Made by a program: the position numbers and the translations under genes. The notes under the pieces are model-generated. The model was not told where the DNA came from and did not search any database. It worked only from the letters and a program-made list of their open reading frames with translations. From the NCBI GenBank assembly GCA_030704615.1, contig CM060731.1, positions 38,440,001 through 38,504,000 on the forward strand: DNA of 64,000 bases. The letters are read 5' to 3'. Numbering within the stretch: position 1 is the stretch's first letter; every line of letters starts with the position of its first letter. Of the stretch, positions 44,840 through 55,700 are shown one piece after another. The stretch comes from Takakia lepidozioides (taxonomy: Eukaryota > Streptophyta > Takakiopsida > Takakiales > Takakiaceae).

Positions 44840-45526
44840 GTAGGGAACTGCACAGTGTTTGGCCCAATGACCTACTTTTCCACATCTATTGCAGTTGTAA
44901 GGCAAAATCTTCTTCTGCGACCTACCGCCTCCAAAGTTGCGATCTCATTTCCTCTGGTGGAATTTCTTGAATTTCACCCATAAGGCCTCATCATCGTTAT
45001 TTGACTCATTGTTGATGTTCTTGAGCTCTCGCCGGTTCTCCTCATGCAGCAATATACCTATCAATTCTTCAAGAGAAGACATCTCCCTGTGAGTCATAAT
45101 AGATTGTGTGTAATGCTCATACGAATCAGGCAAGGCATTCAAGACCATCTCTACAATGATATCATCATCAATGACCTCACCAAAATCAGCTAGCTGGTTT
45201 GTTAAATCAGTGACTGTCTCAATGAAAGTTTCCGTTGGAGTGTCATCATCTTTCTTGAGCATCGTGAGTTTCTTACGAAGCATGAGCCTCCTCGAGTTAG
45301 CCTTGACCTCATTGATGCTAGTCAAATAATCCCAGACAACTTTTGGATCAGTCATGTGTTTGATGGATAGAATAATCTTATTCGAAACGGAAAGATTTAT
45401 GATGCTAAGTGCTCTACGTTTCTGTCTCTCGAATAGTGCCCTGTTCTTGTCGGTGACCTCAAAATCTTTCTCGACAGTATGAGCAATTTCATCTCTTAGC
45501 AACAGATTGTGGACTTTGAATTTCAC
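44840..45526 (-). pseudogene. Copia gag (UBN2-type) with zinc knuckle
   Basis: The 193-codon frame from 45526 has the plant Copia gag pattern: AHTVEKDFEVTDKN, KRRALSIINLSVSNKIILS, VWDYLTSINEV, ETVTDLTNQLADFGEVIDDD, MVLNALPDSYEHY. A TGA at 44947-44945 stops it. The same frame continues to a CCHC knuckle (CNRCGKVGHWAKHC, 44893-44852). The stop could come from a single CGA-to-TGA change. Product: nucleocapsid/capsid protein of the element. Confidence 0.88.
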
Positions 45527-45837
45527 ACAACAAAGTTAAATTGTCAACTAACTTGTTAGTCTCTGAGACCTCCCCCATTGTTCTCTGACCCTTGTCCAGA
45601 CGACATGATGAAGAACTACTACTAGATTAGTATAATATTCTAGATAGAAATGACAAAACTACTATTGGAAATCTTAGTAAAATATTCTAGAATGACAGAT
45701 TACAGCTTTGGAGCATTGCTCACAAAGTATAAATAAAACACGTAAAAGACAGAAACAGCTAGTGGAGCAAAGTTGCATACCGGAAATCTTCCTTGCGATT
45801 CCCAGACTCTCAGAGAATTCCAAAGTCCCCCTCATGT

Positions 45838-45847
45838 TCTGATACCA
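45838..45847 (-). promoter_or_regulatory. primer-binding site (initiator tRNA-Met type)
   Basis: TGGTATCAGA on the - strand lies immediately inside the 5' LTR, as in most plant Copia elements. It would pair with the 3' end of initiator tRNA-Met to prime reverse transcription. Confidence 0.9.
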
Positions 45848-46107
45848 TGTAAGTTTTGTTAAACTAGACTAAGTTATGCATTAACAAGAGGATCCAAAGG
45901 ACCTAAACACAAATAACACTTTGCTTTGGCCATTTAACTACTGCGGTGATGGGCCTAAGTTTATCACTGATAGTGTCTGAGTACCTACATAAACGGAAGA
46001 GCAAGTAAGTGACTTACGGCACCGCAAGGGAAGCAGATGGGACTGCATAAATTACGCTCCTTACTTATCTGAGGACTGACATGGTTGCGTCATCCTCTAA
46101 ACTATCA
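45848..46107 (-). repeat. 5' LTR of the Copia element
   Basis: Starts TGTAAGTTTTGTTAAACTAG and ends CTATCA on the + strand; matches 44034-44288 over its length. Confidence 0.9.
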
Positions 46108-47165
46108 CCTAATAACCATTATATTTCACGAGAGACTCTGTTTCTCGGTTCTTGAACCTTCTCAGCTTAAGTACTGCCTCTACCTCGTGGACTCACGTCC
46201 AGAGGTAGTCGAAATTTTTTAATGTTCAACCAAACTTCCATGCTTGCTGAACAAACTTGATCTTCCTTCAACTTTGATTTGCTTACAACTCATAGCGCTT
46301 TCTTGCTTTGGCAATGTTGAATTTTGCAAGCTCTACCAAACGCTTACGTTCCTCCAACACTGACATTGTTGTTGGAACCTTTTCTTCATCCCCTTAGGTC
46401 TCATCCTAATTATTTGCTTGGGTGGCCCAAGTTGTAGGTAGCAAATGTACTTTCTTATAGGTCACTTGGATACATCGGCAGAGTTCTGTTATGATAATGT
46501 AGAACACTACGCAAATAGGCTAGGCTTCTCCCTTTCAAGTGGGCTATGGGAAAGCACCTTTGGTGCCAGCACGACAAGGGTCGTCCAAGCAAATAAGGAT
46601 GAGGCCGGAAGGGATGAAGAAAAGGTTCAAGCGGCAATTGGCTTGCAAAATCCAACATCGCAAAAGCAAGAAAGTGCTATGAGTTGGAAGCAAATCGGAT
46701 CGGAATGAGGTCAAGTGTGAAGCACACATGGAGGTCCGGTTGAACATTAAGATTTTTCAACTTTTTCGACTACCGGTGTGTCCAAAGTTCATGCTTTGGT
46801 AACCGGTAAGTATATTGTACGTTCTAATTAATATCATTTTATTTTTTATTTTTGAAGAAAATCTATCAGTCTTTGAATATGAAAAACAATGCTTTTGCTC
46901 CTGGAGAGTGCATGCTCTCTTTCCCAGTCTTAGGCTTCAGCTGCTTGCTGGTTGGATCATCCTCGATTCTGTTCATTTCTCCCTACGGCATCCCTACGCT
47001 GTTTTACTTTGTCTGTTCCTACTATTTCCATCTTGCCCCCCTTTTCTTTTCTTTTGGTCACGAAGCAGAGCCTTCCCTTATCAGCCTCCATGGCACTCTC
47101 CCATAGGTTATTTTTTCCTCTTCGTACTTTTCGGACCATTTGGTCCCTAACTATAAATTTTTGAG

Positions 47166-47764
47166 GCTACTGTCCCTTTTCTTTCAACATGCAAAAGAGA
47201 AAAGAAGAAAAGAAAAAGAACTTAATTGAAGTGGCTAGCCATTTTCTGCATGATTTTATTTGAATTGTATTCATCCATCTTACAAGATGGATAATCATGG
47301 ATTACAATGGCCTTCATCCCCAAGCAGCATTCTCATCCCTTCCAAGGATGTAGATTTGAAGGGGTGGAGGCACGAAGAGGTAAAAGCAACGTGAAGAGGT
47401 GATTATGAAAAGGTGGCGGATCATATCTACTCATATCCTCTTATATTTATCATAAACTATTCCTTTATTAAATTCCCCCAAGAAAAAGAAAAGAAAAAGA
47501 AAAACATCACTCGTAGAAAAGCACAGAAAAGAGGAAAAAAAGACAATAACACGTGCGAGTATCCCCCAGCCGGGAAACGAGCGGCGACGTGCGGGGAACC
47601 TCCGCCGGTGAACGTGTCCGCGGAGGGGGAAAGAGAGCGGTTGGGGTAGTTGGGTGGTACCCCTTCCGCGCTGATCTCCTTCCCCCTCCTGCTCAGAGAT
47701 ACAGGGAAGAATCCCAATTTCTGGACAGTGGTGGAAAGATCTGCGAAGGCTGTTCGGTTGAGCT
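47166..47764. other. likely promoter/5' UTR of the FAS1 gene
   Basis: Ends of family R similarity at ~47165, then A-rich and CG-richer sequence (47550-47640) before the FAS1 start. No TATA element could be assigned with confidence. Confidence 0.35.
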
Positions 47765-49248
47765 ATGAAGGCAACAAGATCAAGGGGCTCCTGGGGATGG
47801 CGGAGAGAGGGAATGGTTTTAGGGGTGGTGTTGCTCATGGTGGCCTGTGTTGGAGAGGGAAAGGTCAATAAGCCTGTCCTGCCCAAGTCTTATGGAGGAA
47901 ACGGTAACACGCTTGTGTCTCTCGTCAATTCTTCGTGGCCTTCATCGCAAGGCGCAAACTCTATCTACACTTTCTTCGCCCCCAGCAACTCGGCAATCAA
48001 GGTTTGTTACACGCATAGAAGTCCGACTGGTGGTTGCATGTGGAGTAAGGAATTTGGTGAGCATAATGTGAATGAACCGAAGAAAGAGGGTAGAGATAAG
48101 AGGGGCTGGAGACTCGAAGATTGAATAATGTGATCACGATTGCAGGTGATTGGGGTCATCGAAGTTCCTGTATCTGACCGTCATTTCTGCTAAACCTAGA
48201 GAACGATGTCGAGGATGGAGCAAATTCCACAACACTATTCAGGAACAGAGTGGAAGGAAAAAATCTGTGATAACAAGAACTCTAAGTAGTAAAATCGAGG
48301 GGTTTTGTGTTTGAGAGATACATTATACCAGGAACCGCCTCAGGCTTACATGCTGCAACCAGCAACGACTGTAAGACGGGATTCTCCGTGCTCAGGAGAG
48401 GATATAGTACTACCATCACAGTTGTAGGACATTCATTTATGGGCGTGTGATGTTATGCCTTTCACCAGCTGAATGTCTTTACAATGTCCACCAAGCTCCG
48501 AATTTAGAGCTCTCTCCTACTTCTTGTCCAAGGCACCGTGTGGACCTTACATATATGCTCGACATCAAGCACTGAAGAATCTGGACGTCTGTGTGCTGCA
48601 GAGACGCGGCCTGTGGCCTGGACCATTCTCAGGCATATGCACCGAACTAAAGCTGTCCTTGAATAATGCATTGAAGGTGTAAAACATGACCGAGCAGGGG
48701 GTGCACTCAGAGTGCCAGTAAAATCAGCTGACGGAAATTTTAGGATAGAGGTCCCAAATAGAACGTTGAAGACCGATGGATGCTTCATGGGCAGTGATGA
48801 TTTCTCTAATTTCACAAGTGGCAGAGCTCTTTAAATAGCTCTGGAAAGTAAGGCAAGTGCTCACTGTAGCTGCTAGCATAATCAAAAGTCTCTTGTACAT
48901 GATGGCTTATGTAACCAACAAAGGGTCTAATGTATGTGACAGAAATACCCGTGCCTGTTCACGCAAGCAAGCCAGACTGTTGCCACAAGTGTACTACAAT
49001 ACCACATCATACCAGGCAAGGCGCTCACTTCAACGCAGCTCAAGACAAATGCTGCAACAGTCGACTATATGCTTATCACTGCCTACAATGGCAAGAGACT
49101 TAACGTCACGAAGGGGGGGAAAATGCTCAACGGCTATTCCAACATAAACCAACCCGACATTGGAACAAAGACAACGCAAACCATACATGGGATTAACACT
49201 TTGCTTGTTCCTCCGGGCCTAAGTGTAAAAATACTCACCTCTCCCTGA
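47765..49248 (+). CDS. fasciclin-like (FAS1) domain protein, structure uncertain
   Basis: Probably a secreted or cell-surface adhesion protein. Exon 1 (47765-48001, donor GTTTGT) encodes a hydrophobic signal segment (GMVLGVVLLMVACVG), then NTLVSLVNSSW and YTFFAPSNSAIK, the opening of a FAS1 domain. The end of the domain is at 48960-49248: VLQYHIIPGKALTSTQLK, RLNVTKGGKMLNGYSNI and TIHGINTLLVPPG, stopping at 49246-49248. The 0.95 kb between would have to be introns plus a middle exon. A frame at 48670-48833 (DRAGGALRVPVKSADGNFRI) is not FAS1-like. So either an intron is long or foreign sequence splits the gene. Single FAS1 domain; no AGP-like Pro-rich stretch seen. Confidence 0.65.
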
Positions 49249-52200
49249 CCCTGTAACTCTTCCACTTCATGGATTCTTCCTATTCTACACTTCAACCCCC
49301 TTACCCACACTTCAACCACCCAAAGAGCTTAGGTCTATTCAGACCTACTCTCACTTGCTTAAAGTACCAGGATTTGAAAACAGAATTTCTGAGTAGAAGC
49401 TCTTAAATCCTGCTTAGTCAGATGGTACTACGAGCTATGTATACTTGAGCGGAAGTACTCTGAACATCGGAAGACTCCTAGTAGGCCTTGATCTGGGATC
49501 CACCCTGCAGTCTTTATCAAGCGTTCTTGGACCTGTCTCTCGGAAACACTTATCCTTCCAGGGCAGCCTGAGCAAATGCCTGCATATAGTACATGAATAA
49601 TTGAAGAGCAACAGTTTCCGAGGATCTTCAACTCCACTAACATCTCAATCAAAAGACCTGAATATCTCAAGGTGCCCAGGCACATGAACATAGACATATA
49701 CGAGTCCGACAGAGATGGGATTTGACTTTATTAGTTACAACTGTGATATAACACACGTAAGAAGAGCAGAGATAATGACTTCAGACTGTGGATGCATGCC
49801 TCCACAGAAAGTGACGGGAAAGGGAAGGATTTTGCAGATTGGTTGTGGACCTGCTGCTCCAAGAGTGAAGGGATCCGGCAACAAAACAAGCAACGCAGAT
49901 AGACCCTGTAATGTGACATTCAAACAAAACTCTGGCAAACAAGAGTGGCTCATTAAATCAGATGATTGATCAACTGATAATTCAAACCAAGCTCAGATTA
50001 TATCATCTTGTTTTTCGGTTGGGTGTTTCTTTTGTCTCGTTCTTGGAACTGAAGGGGGAACACTCACGATTAATGGTTAACGGCTTAGCCCTTTCTATGT
50101 TAGTGCCTCTCGGTGTGGCATCTTTTTCTCCCTCCCTCATCGGCCTCCAAGTTGGTGCATTACATTGTGTGACCGGTTCTGATTGTTGGGTTGTTATTGG
50201 GACTGGAACAGTGTCGCTACAATTGGCAAGGACCAGATATGTGGATGCTGGCATCGCAACTCTCAGTCTGATGACCATGGCTCTGTTCTTCTAGAAGCTC
50301 GCTCAGTGATGGAGAGCTTGAAGACACAGTTGGGAGAAGGCAATGCTTGTGGGACATATAGACTACTGTGATGGATATGGGAGCGAAATTGTTCAGAGGC
50401 ATGTAAGAAACAAGAACGTGAATCGTCAGTCACCGCAGCAGCAGGATGCAATGCATCAGTCCATTGCTATGTAAATTATTTGTCCAAAGGCTACATTGGA
50501 ACAAATCAATTATCGGATGGTGGGTGGTTTGGGTCTGGGCACCAGTTAAAAATTGTGTTCATTTTATTCATTTTAGTTAATAAATGATGCCCAATTGTCT
50601 CTCTCTTGAATCTGTTGAACTTCCACTCCAGGCTTGGCGCCCATGTGCTCCAAGTCTGGGATTGAATCTCTGATACAATCCCAAGGTTTCCTCTTTCAGA
50701 ACACCAAGGGGAAACTGCCACTCTTCCAATGAAGGTGTCAGGCTTTGGACACTGCCAAAGCAATGGTAGACATTCTTGGGTCAGCAGCAGATGGCTTGCG
50801 TCCACACCAGGCACAGGATGTAGTGTGCCGTTCTCTCTTTGACAAAGTCCCCCTAACCAGCAAAGGCTCAGCTCGAGAAAATTCAGCTGGGTGTTTTGGA
50901 ACTCGAAGTTGATCCGGAAAATCAGAATGAAGACGACATCTGAAGGGAATGCCACAGCCAACATTTGGAGAGCAGGATTGTTGTATGCAATTGCTGTCCC
51001 TCCCTACCCCTTGCCCCGAACCCTCCAAGAGCAAACCCACAAGTTCCACATCCAGTACCCACAAAATCGCCTCCCATTCTGTGATCTCTCGTATGATCCT
51101 GAAGGGAGCTGCCACACTACTCTCGATAGCAACTCCGAGGGTGCACACAATCATGACAAGATACCAGAAAGAAGTAAGGGCTGGACTGACTGAGGAACAT
51201 GCGGCCCTGTATTAAGAGGAGCACGGGCAGAAACCGTTTTGACTTTTTGACCCATCCACATTCAAAACAGTGGTGTAATGAAATAAAATGATATATCCTA
51301 ATTAAGTATGTACAACAGTGACACATGCTACAAATTTAACAGAGCACCTTTCTGGCAGAGTTTCTGATGTTGGTCCGAGTATTGAATATAAAGGCACAGG
51401 GGGCACCCACATTTTGTAAGCTTTACCATAGAACGTGACATTGCCACAAAGCGTGCTTAGGAAAGCCCCATTATCTGGATGTCGCATCTCATGTGACTCT
51501 GTCTGCCACAGTCTACAAATGCCTCTTTCAGGACTCCCAAAATTTGGTGGGGTCATCAGAATAGAGAGTGCGGTCTTGGATTTCAAGGTTGGCAATGTGC
51601 AGATCAATCATCCTTGCTTGCACACACTTGACTAGCACCAGCAGTGCTGGAAAGAGCCACCAGCTTTCTTCTTCCCTGCTCAGCAGATAGCAATGCAAAT
51701 ACCCACAGACATTAACTGGTAGCTCCTTCTAGAACCAAAAACCAGAAAATTACAGCATTTCCACCATCCAACACCCTGCCACTCTCAAACTGCTCTTTTT
51801 CGAGCGAGCGAGGCAGCAATCTCTTGCGCCGGAACATCCGAGTGACGGCCTCCTCTGCAGGTCAAAGATGGGCTTCACTTATTATTATTATTATTATTCT
51901 TTTTGGCTCTGGATTTATTTCCTCTGCTGTTTTTCCCATCCCTGTCTGTCTGCAGATCCTATGCTGAGCCACCGTAATTAGAATAACACACGGAAAGGAA
52001 AAAGCAGGACAGCGGTAGGAACCACATACGATTTAATGCGTACGACATGCAGGTGAGTGCTGTTGGGGTCCAGTCCGACCGTGTAGAGAGAGAACCCATA
52101 TACCAAGGCCACCAGCTGCAGCGGATGACAACCAATATATGAGTCAACGCACCCAAACCCAAGTGAGTAGACCCAAATCGGCTGCACATAATAACTTTTT

Positions 52201-52776
52201 AAACCCTGCAAAGGAGCAGCAGACCATATAATTTTATCTACCTATGTAAGAGCAGAGGTAAACTCCAGGATCACTATTGACTTGGTACAGCTGAAAGAAA
52301 AAAGTTAACTCATATCCAAGAGAACAATAAATGTTCTTTCATAGAAGGAATGAACCACCTTGAGAGAACAATGGAAAAATCTTAAGTAACAAATAACAAG
52401 AGAAAAAAGAAGATTGTAGCCTTGAATCTAAGATTGTCAAACTTAAAGGACAGGACAACCATTTCTTGGACAACAGTACCTAGTTCCCAAGACTCCCCAC
52501 TGACTTCAACAGTTCCTGCATGTGATTCTACATTGCGGAGAGGAAGCCTACTATGAGACCATCACTTACTAGTCAGAACAGTGTGACCATACATGTAAGT
52601 TGTTCAGCCCACTGCATGTGCCTCACCCCACAAAAGTTGAATCACAAGTAAGATCTCCGAAGATCCATGTTATCCAATTTTACTGTAATCAAGTACCACT
52701 ACAAAGTGCAACCGTCTCATGAGTTTTTACTTCCTTGCTTCAGTCCCCTGCAAAGTGGGCGGGGAGGGGAGAGCGG
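49249..52776. other. no gene firmly recognised
   Basis: Several open frames on the + strand look coding-like but unplaceable: 49438-49600 (LNIGRLLVGLDLGSTLQSLS), 49715-49969 (Cys-rich, CGCMPP) and 50740-50900. On the - strand, 52211-51978 follows a good acceptor and could be a further 3' exon of the large - strand gene, but it does not resemble that family's C-terminus. Left unannotated. Confidence 0.35.
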
Positions 52777-55700
52777 TTAGTTAGTACGTACAGCGGTCAC
52801 AATTGAGGTGACATTCCAGAGGGCATACACTCGTGCGAGTCCAGGTGCTCTGCGGGGTCCATGGCTGAAGAGGGCATTTAGACCAGCAGCACTAGGCAAA
52901 AGTGATGCCAAGGGTGGTACCAACAAAATCACCACAATAGCGTCCAAGGATATGGAGTAAAATTGCAGCAGCATGAGTAGTGTAAAGCTCAAATCCACCA
53001 GCAGTAGAAGAGATATTACGAGCCCCACTGCAGCCTGCATTATACACATAGACACACAATGGTATCCATTTGAGTAGTATATAAGCCTTATTGATGAAGG
53101 ACTAGAAGTCACTTTTGGACAGCTGCAAATCAGAGCCACAGAAATGTAGCAATCCCCCACAAACAATATCTCCTTCCTCTTATCCCACAGCCCTTTCTTT
53201 CCTTGGGCATCCCAGTAACTACTGAAGCCTACACCACCTATCCTCCATCTACATGAAATGTGCTCTGGAATGAAGGAAGCAGGCAGCTAAGGCGCACTGA
53301 CATAGTCATCCTATAGTTCTCTGGTATTTGGTGAATTTTAGGGAGAAATCATACTTGATGACCAACAGGCCTAGTATTCCTTAGGAGGAAGGATAGTGGG
53401 TAAAATATATCGCGTCTGTCCTCCAAGGACCTCAATGTAGCAGCATCCAGAATAGCTCCTCCAATCCGACGCCGCGAGGCACTTAGCTGAGGGTAGCTTC
53501 GGCTAAACTCCCATTGCTGGGGCCTGCGAAGCATTCCCTCGTTGTCGTCATATGCATAGCTCATACTGCATCCACCATTCCAGTAGAGGTTACATCTGCA
53601 CAACTGCAAATATTTCTAAACATGCCTTACTTACCAGTGAATTTCTAACATTCCTAAGAAAACAACTTCTTCACATATAATAGGTAGGGAACAGATTAGA
53701 AATTGAAGAAGTATGTAAGTGCTCACTTGAACATCAGTGTCCTCTATTAATTTGTTTTGTTGAGCATCATACCTTCCAGGAGAACCTCGAGGACTGTCCA
53801 TGTCAGGAAGCTGTATTGGCTCCGGAACCACATCAGCAGCATTCAAGACCAATCCTAGCTGGTAGTAACCTGAAGCTGTGGCTTGAAACCAGGCCAAATC
53901 CACACGCACGCCTTGGGAAGAAAGCCAAACATTGGCATGTGTACTTAGCCAACTCACTACTGGTGCCAGGGTGCTGCGGAGCGACCCACGCTGTGTCGTT
54001 CGTAGCTGCGCATTCAGTCCTGCCACCATTCTATACCACATAGTGGGTGGCATTGCCTGCAATAACCAGGGCCAAAATTTAGCTTACATGAGAGTCTCAC
54101 TGATGACCCCTGTCATACTGTTGTCACGAGGCCAATGACACTAACTGTTCTCAAGCCAAAAGTAGACATGCACCGGAAAGTGGAAACAAACTGGAGGACA
54201 ACCGGAATCTACCAGAGCAACTTTATTAGAAAAGGCTAGTACTGGCTTCCCATCACCAAAGCAAAGGCCAGTATCTGCGCACCTGGCCCAAAAGACTGGT
54301 TAATAGATTGTCACTATGAAGATTGTAGGGAGCCATGTAGCTTCCCTCCCCGCCAAAGATAATCGACATTGGCAATCTCTGCATTAACTTTGGTGGCAGG
54401 TCAGGCCGTTTCTCATCCCCTCCTAGGAACACATCAATATATGCGAGCACAAGGTCTGGTGTAGCTGCCACCTGCTCCGATCAAACCCACAACCCAAGTC
54501 ACGCCTCCCACATTTTGCTGTTTCTATCCTTTGTTCCTGCAGTCCTTTCCACCTTTAAAATTGGGAAATATACAATTTAACAAAGTAACAAAGTAGCAGA
54601 CACTCTCTTCCTTGATCCCTCCACTAGTTCCTCCTTGCCATAAGCTAGAAAAGAGAATGTCATATGGCGCCATCTCACACTAGCCAGGAAAACAAAAACC
54701 ACAAAGGACACCCAATATGCTCAGCTGCCAAGACAAGTCCCTTCACTGTGCTGGCCATTCTCCATATACACATACAAGCGGATACATGATAAAGATTTAA
54801 ACAATTCAACAAATCCTCACTCACCTTAAGACCTTCATAAAGTGCACGAGAGCGACATGACCGAAGACAGGCATGGTCATATTCAGAGCGAACATACTCT
54901 CGCAATCGCTGAATCTTTTTACGTCGTCGCCATTGCTGCCATGACCATGCAAACGGGTAGGCCAGCACTGACAATATGCTGTGCACTGAACCTTCCCACC
55001 ACTGGTAGGCGGTGAGACTGTTTATTTCCTCCACAAATCTATTGAACGCATCCTCATAGCTGCAGCCCACCATAGCCCACAGTCACAGCTGAACAAAAGA
55101 GTGTATGCCACCCTGGAGATGTAAAGTCGGGAGCAAACCATCTATCTCTGTACATTGTGGAAATAATTGAGCATTTAAGCGGATATAAAGCTGGTGGACC
55201 TGGTGGCATAGTCAACGAGCTTATCAAGCACGGTGGCGACCCGTGATAGAGGCCCTTGTACTTCCCTTTAATCTTATCTGGAGAAAGGAAATGATCCCTT
55301 GCGCTGGCAACAGGGGGTCATTGTCAATCTACACAAGAAAGGTGACAGAGAGGAGCCAGGTAACTATCGAGGCATCACGCTTCTCAATGCAGTTGGCAAG
55401 ATATTTTGCAGAGTTATAAGTACCCGTCTCAAGGTTGATCTGGAGTCTAGAGGTTGTTTCCATGAAGGCCAAGCTGGCTTTCGGAGAAACAGCAGTGGCT
55501 GTGTGGATCATATCTTCACCCTAAGCCAGAATATCCAGGGAAGGAAAAAGAATGGAAACCCACTTTAGTCTTTTTCTTGGATGTCAAAAGGCTAACGACA
55601 CAATGCGGAGAGATGGTCTATGGCTCCGACTCTGGTCATCTGGGAAAGATGTGGAGAGTGGTCCATAACTTGTATGCTCACACCAAAAGCTGTGTCACTG

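Larger units (their letters stand above)
44034..46107 (-). mobile_element. Ty1/Copia LTR retrotransposon, internally deleted
   Basis: Two direct LTRs of 255-260 bp (44034-44288 and 45848-46107), each TG...CA, bound a 1.56-kb interior read on the - strand. Order from the 5' LTR: primer-binding site, gag, zinc knuckle, RT remnant and RNase H tail. Protease, integrase and most of RT are gone. The LTRs differ at roughly 10% of positions by eye plus indels, so the insertion is not recent. Flanking bases do not give a clean 5-bp target duplication (GATGG left, CCTAA right), but the uninterrupted family copy at ~22045 confirms the insertion point. Confidence 0.92.
43840..47165 (+). repeat. repeat family R, copy 2 (interrupted by Copia)
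   Basis: 43840-44033 and 46108-47165 together match the reverse complement of 22230-20991. The interruption is exactly the LTR-bounded element. A palindromic foldback (46197-46785) corresponds to 21356-21785. The hydrophobic frame at 46880-47106 matches the - strand frame at 21276-20830. Confidence 0.85.

Noticed and set aside
49715-49969. Cys-containing + strand frame as a secreted peptide gene
   Set aside because: No signal peptide, no recognised cysteine pattern, and no supporting splice sites.
51978-52211. Further 3' exon of the large - strand gene
   Set aside because: Good acceptor, but the sequence does not resemble the family C-terminus and the donor-to-acceptor phase could not be confirmed.
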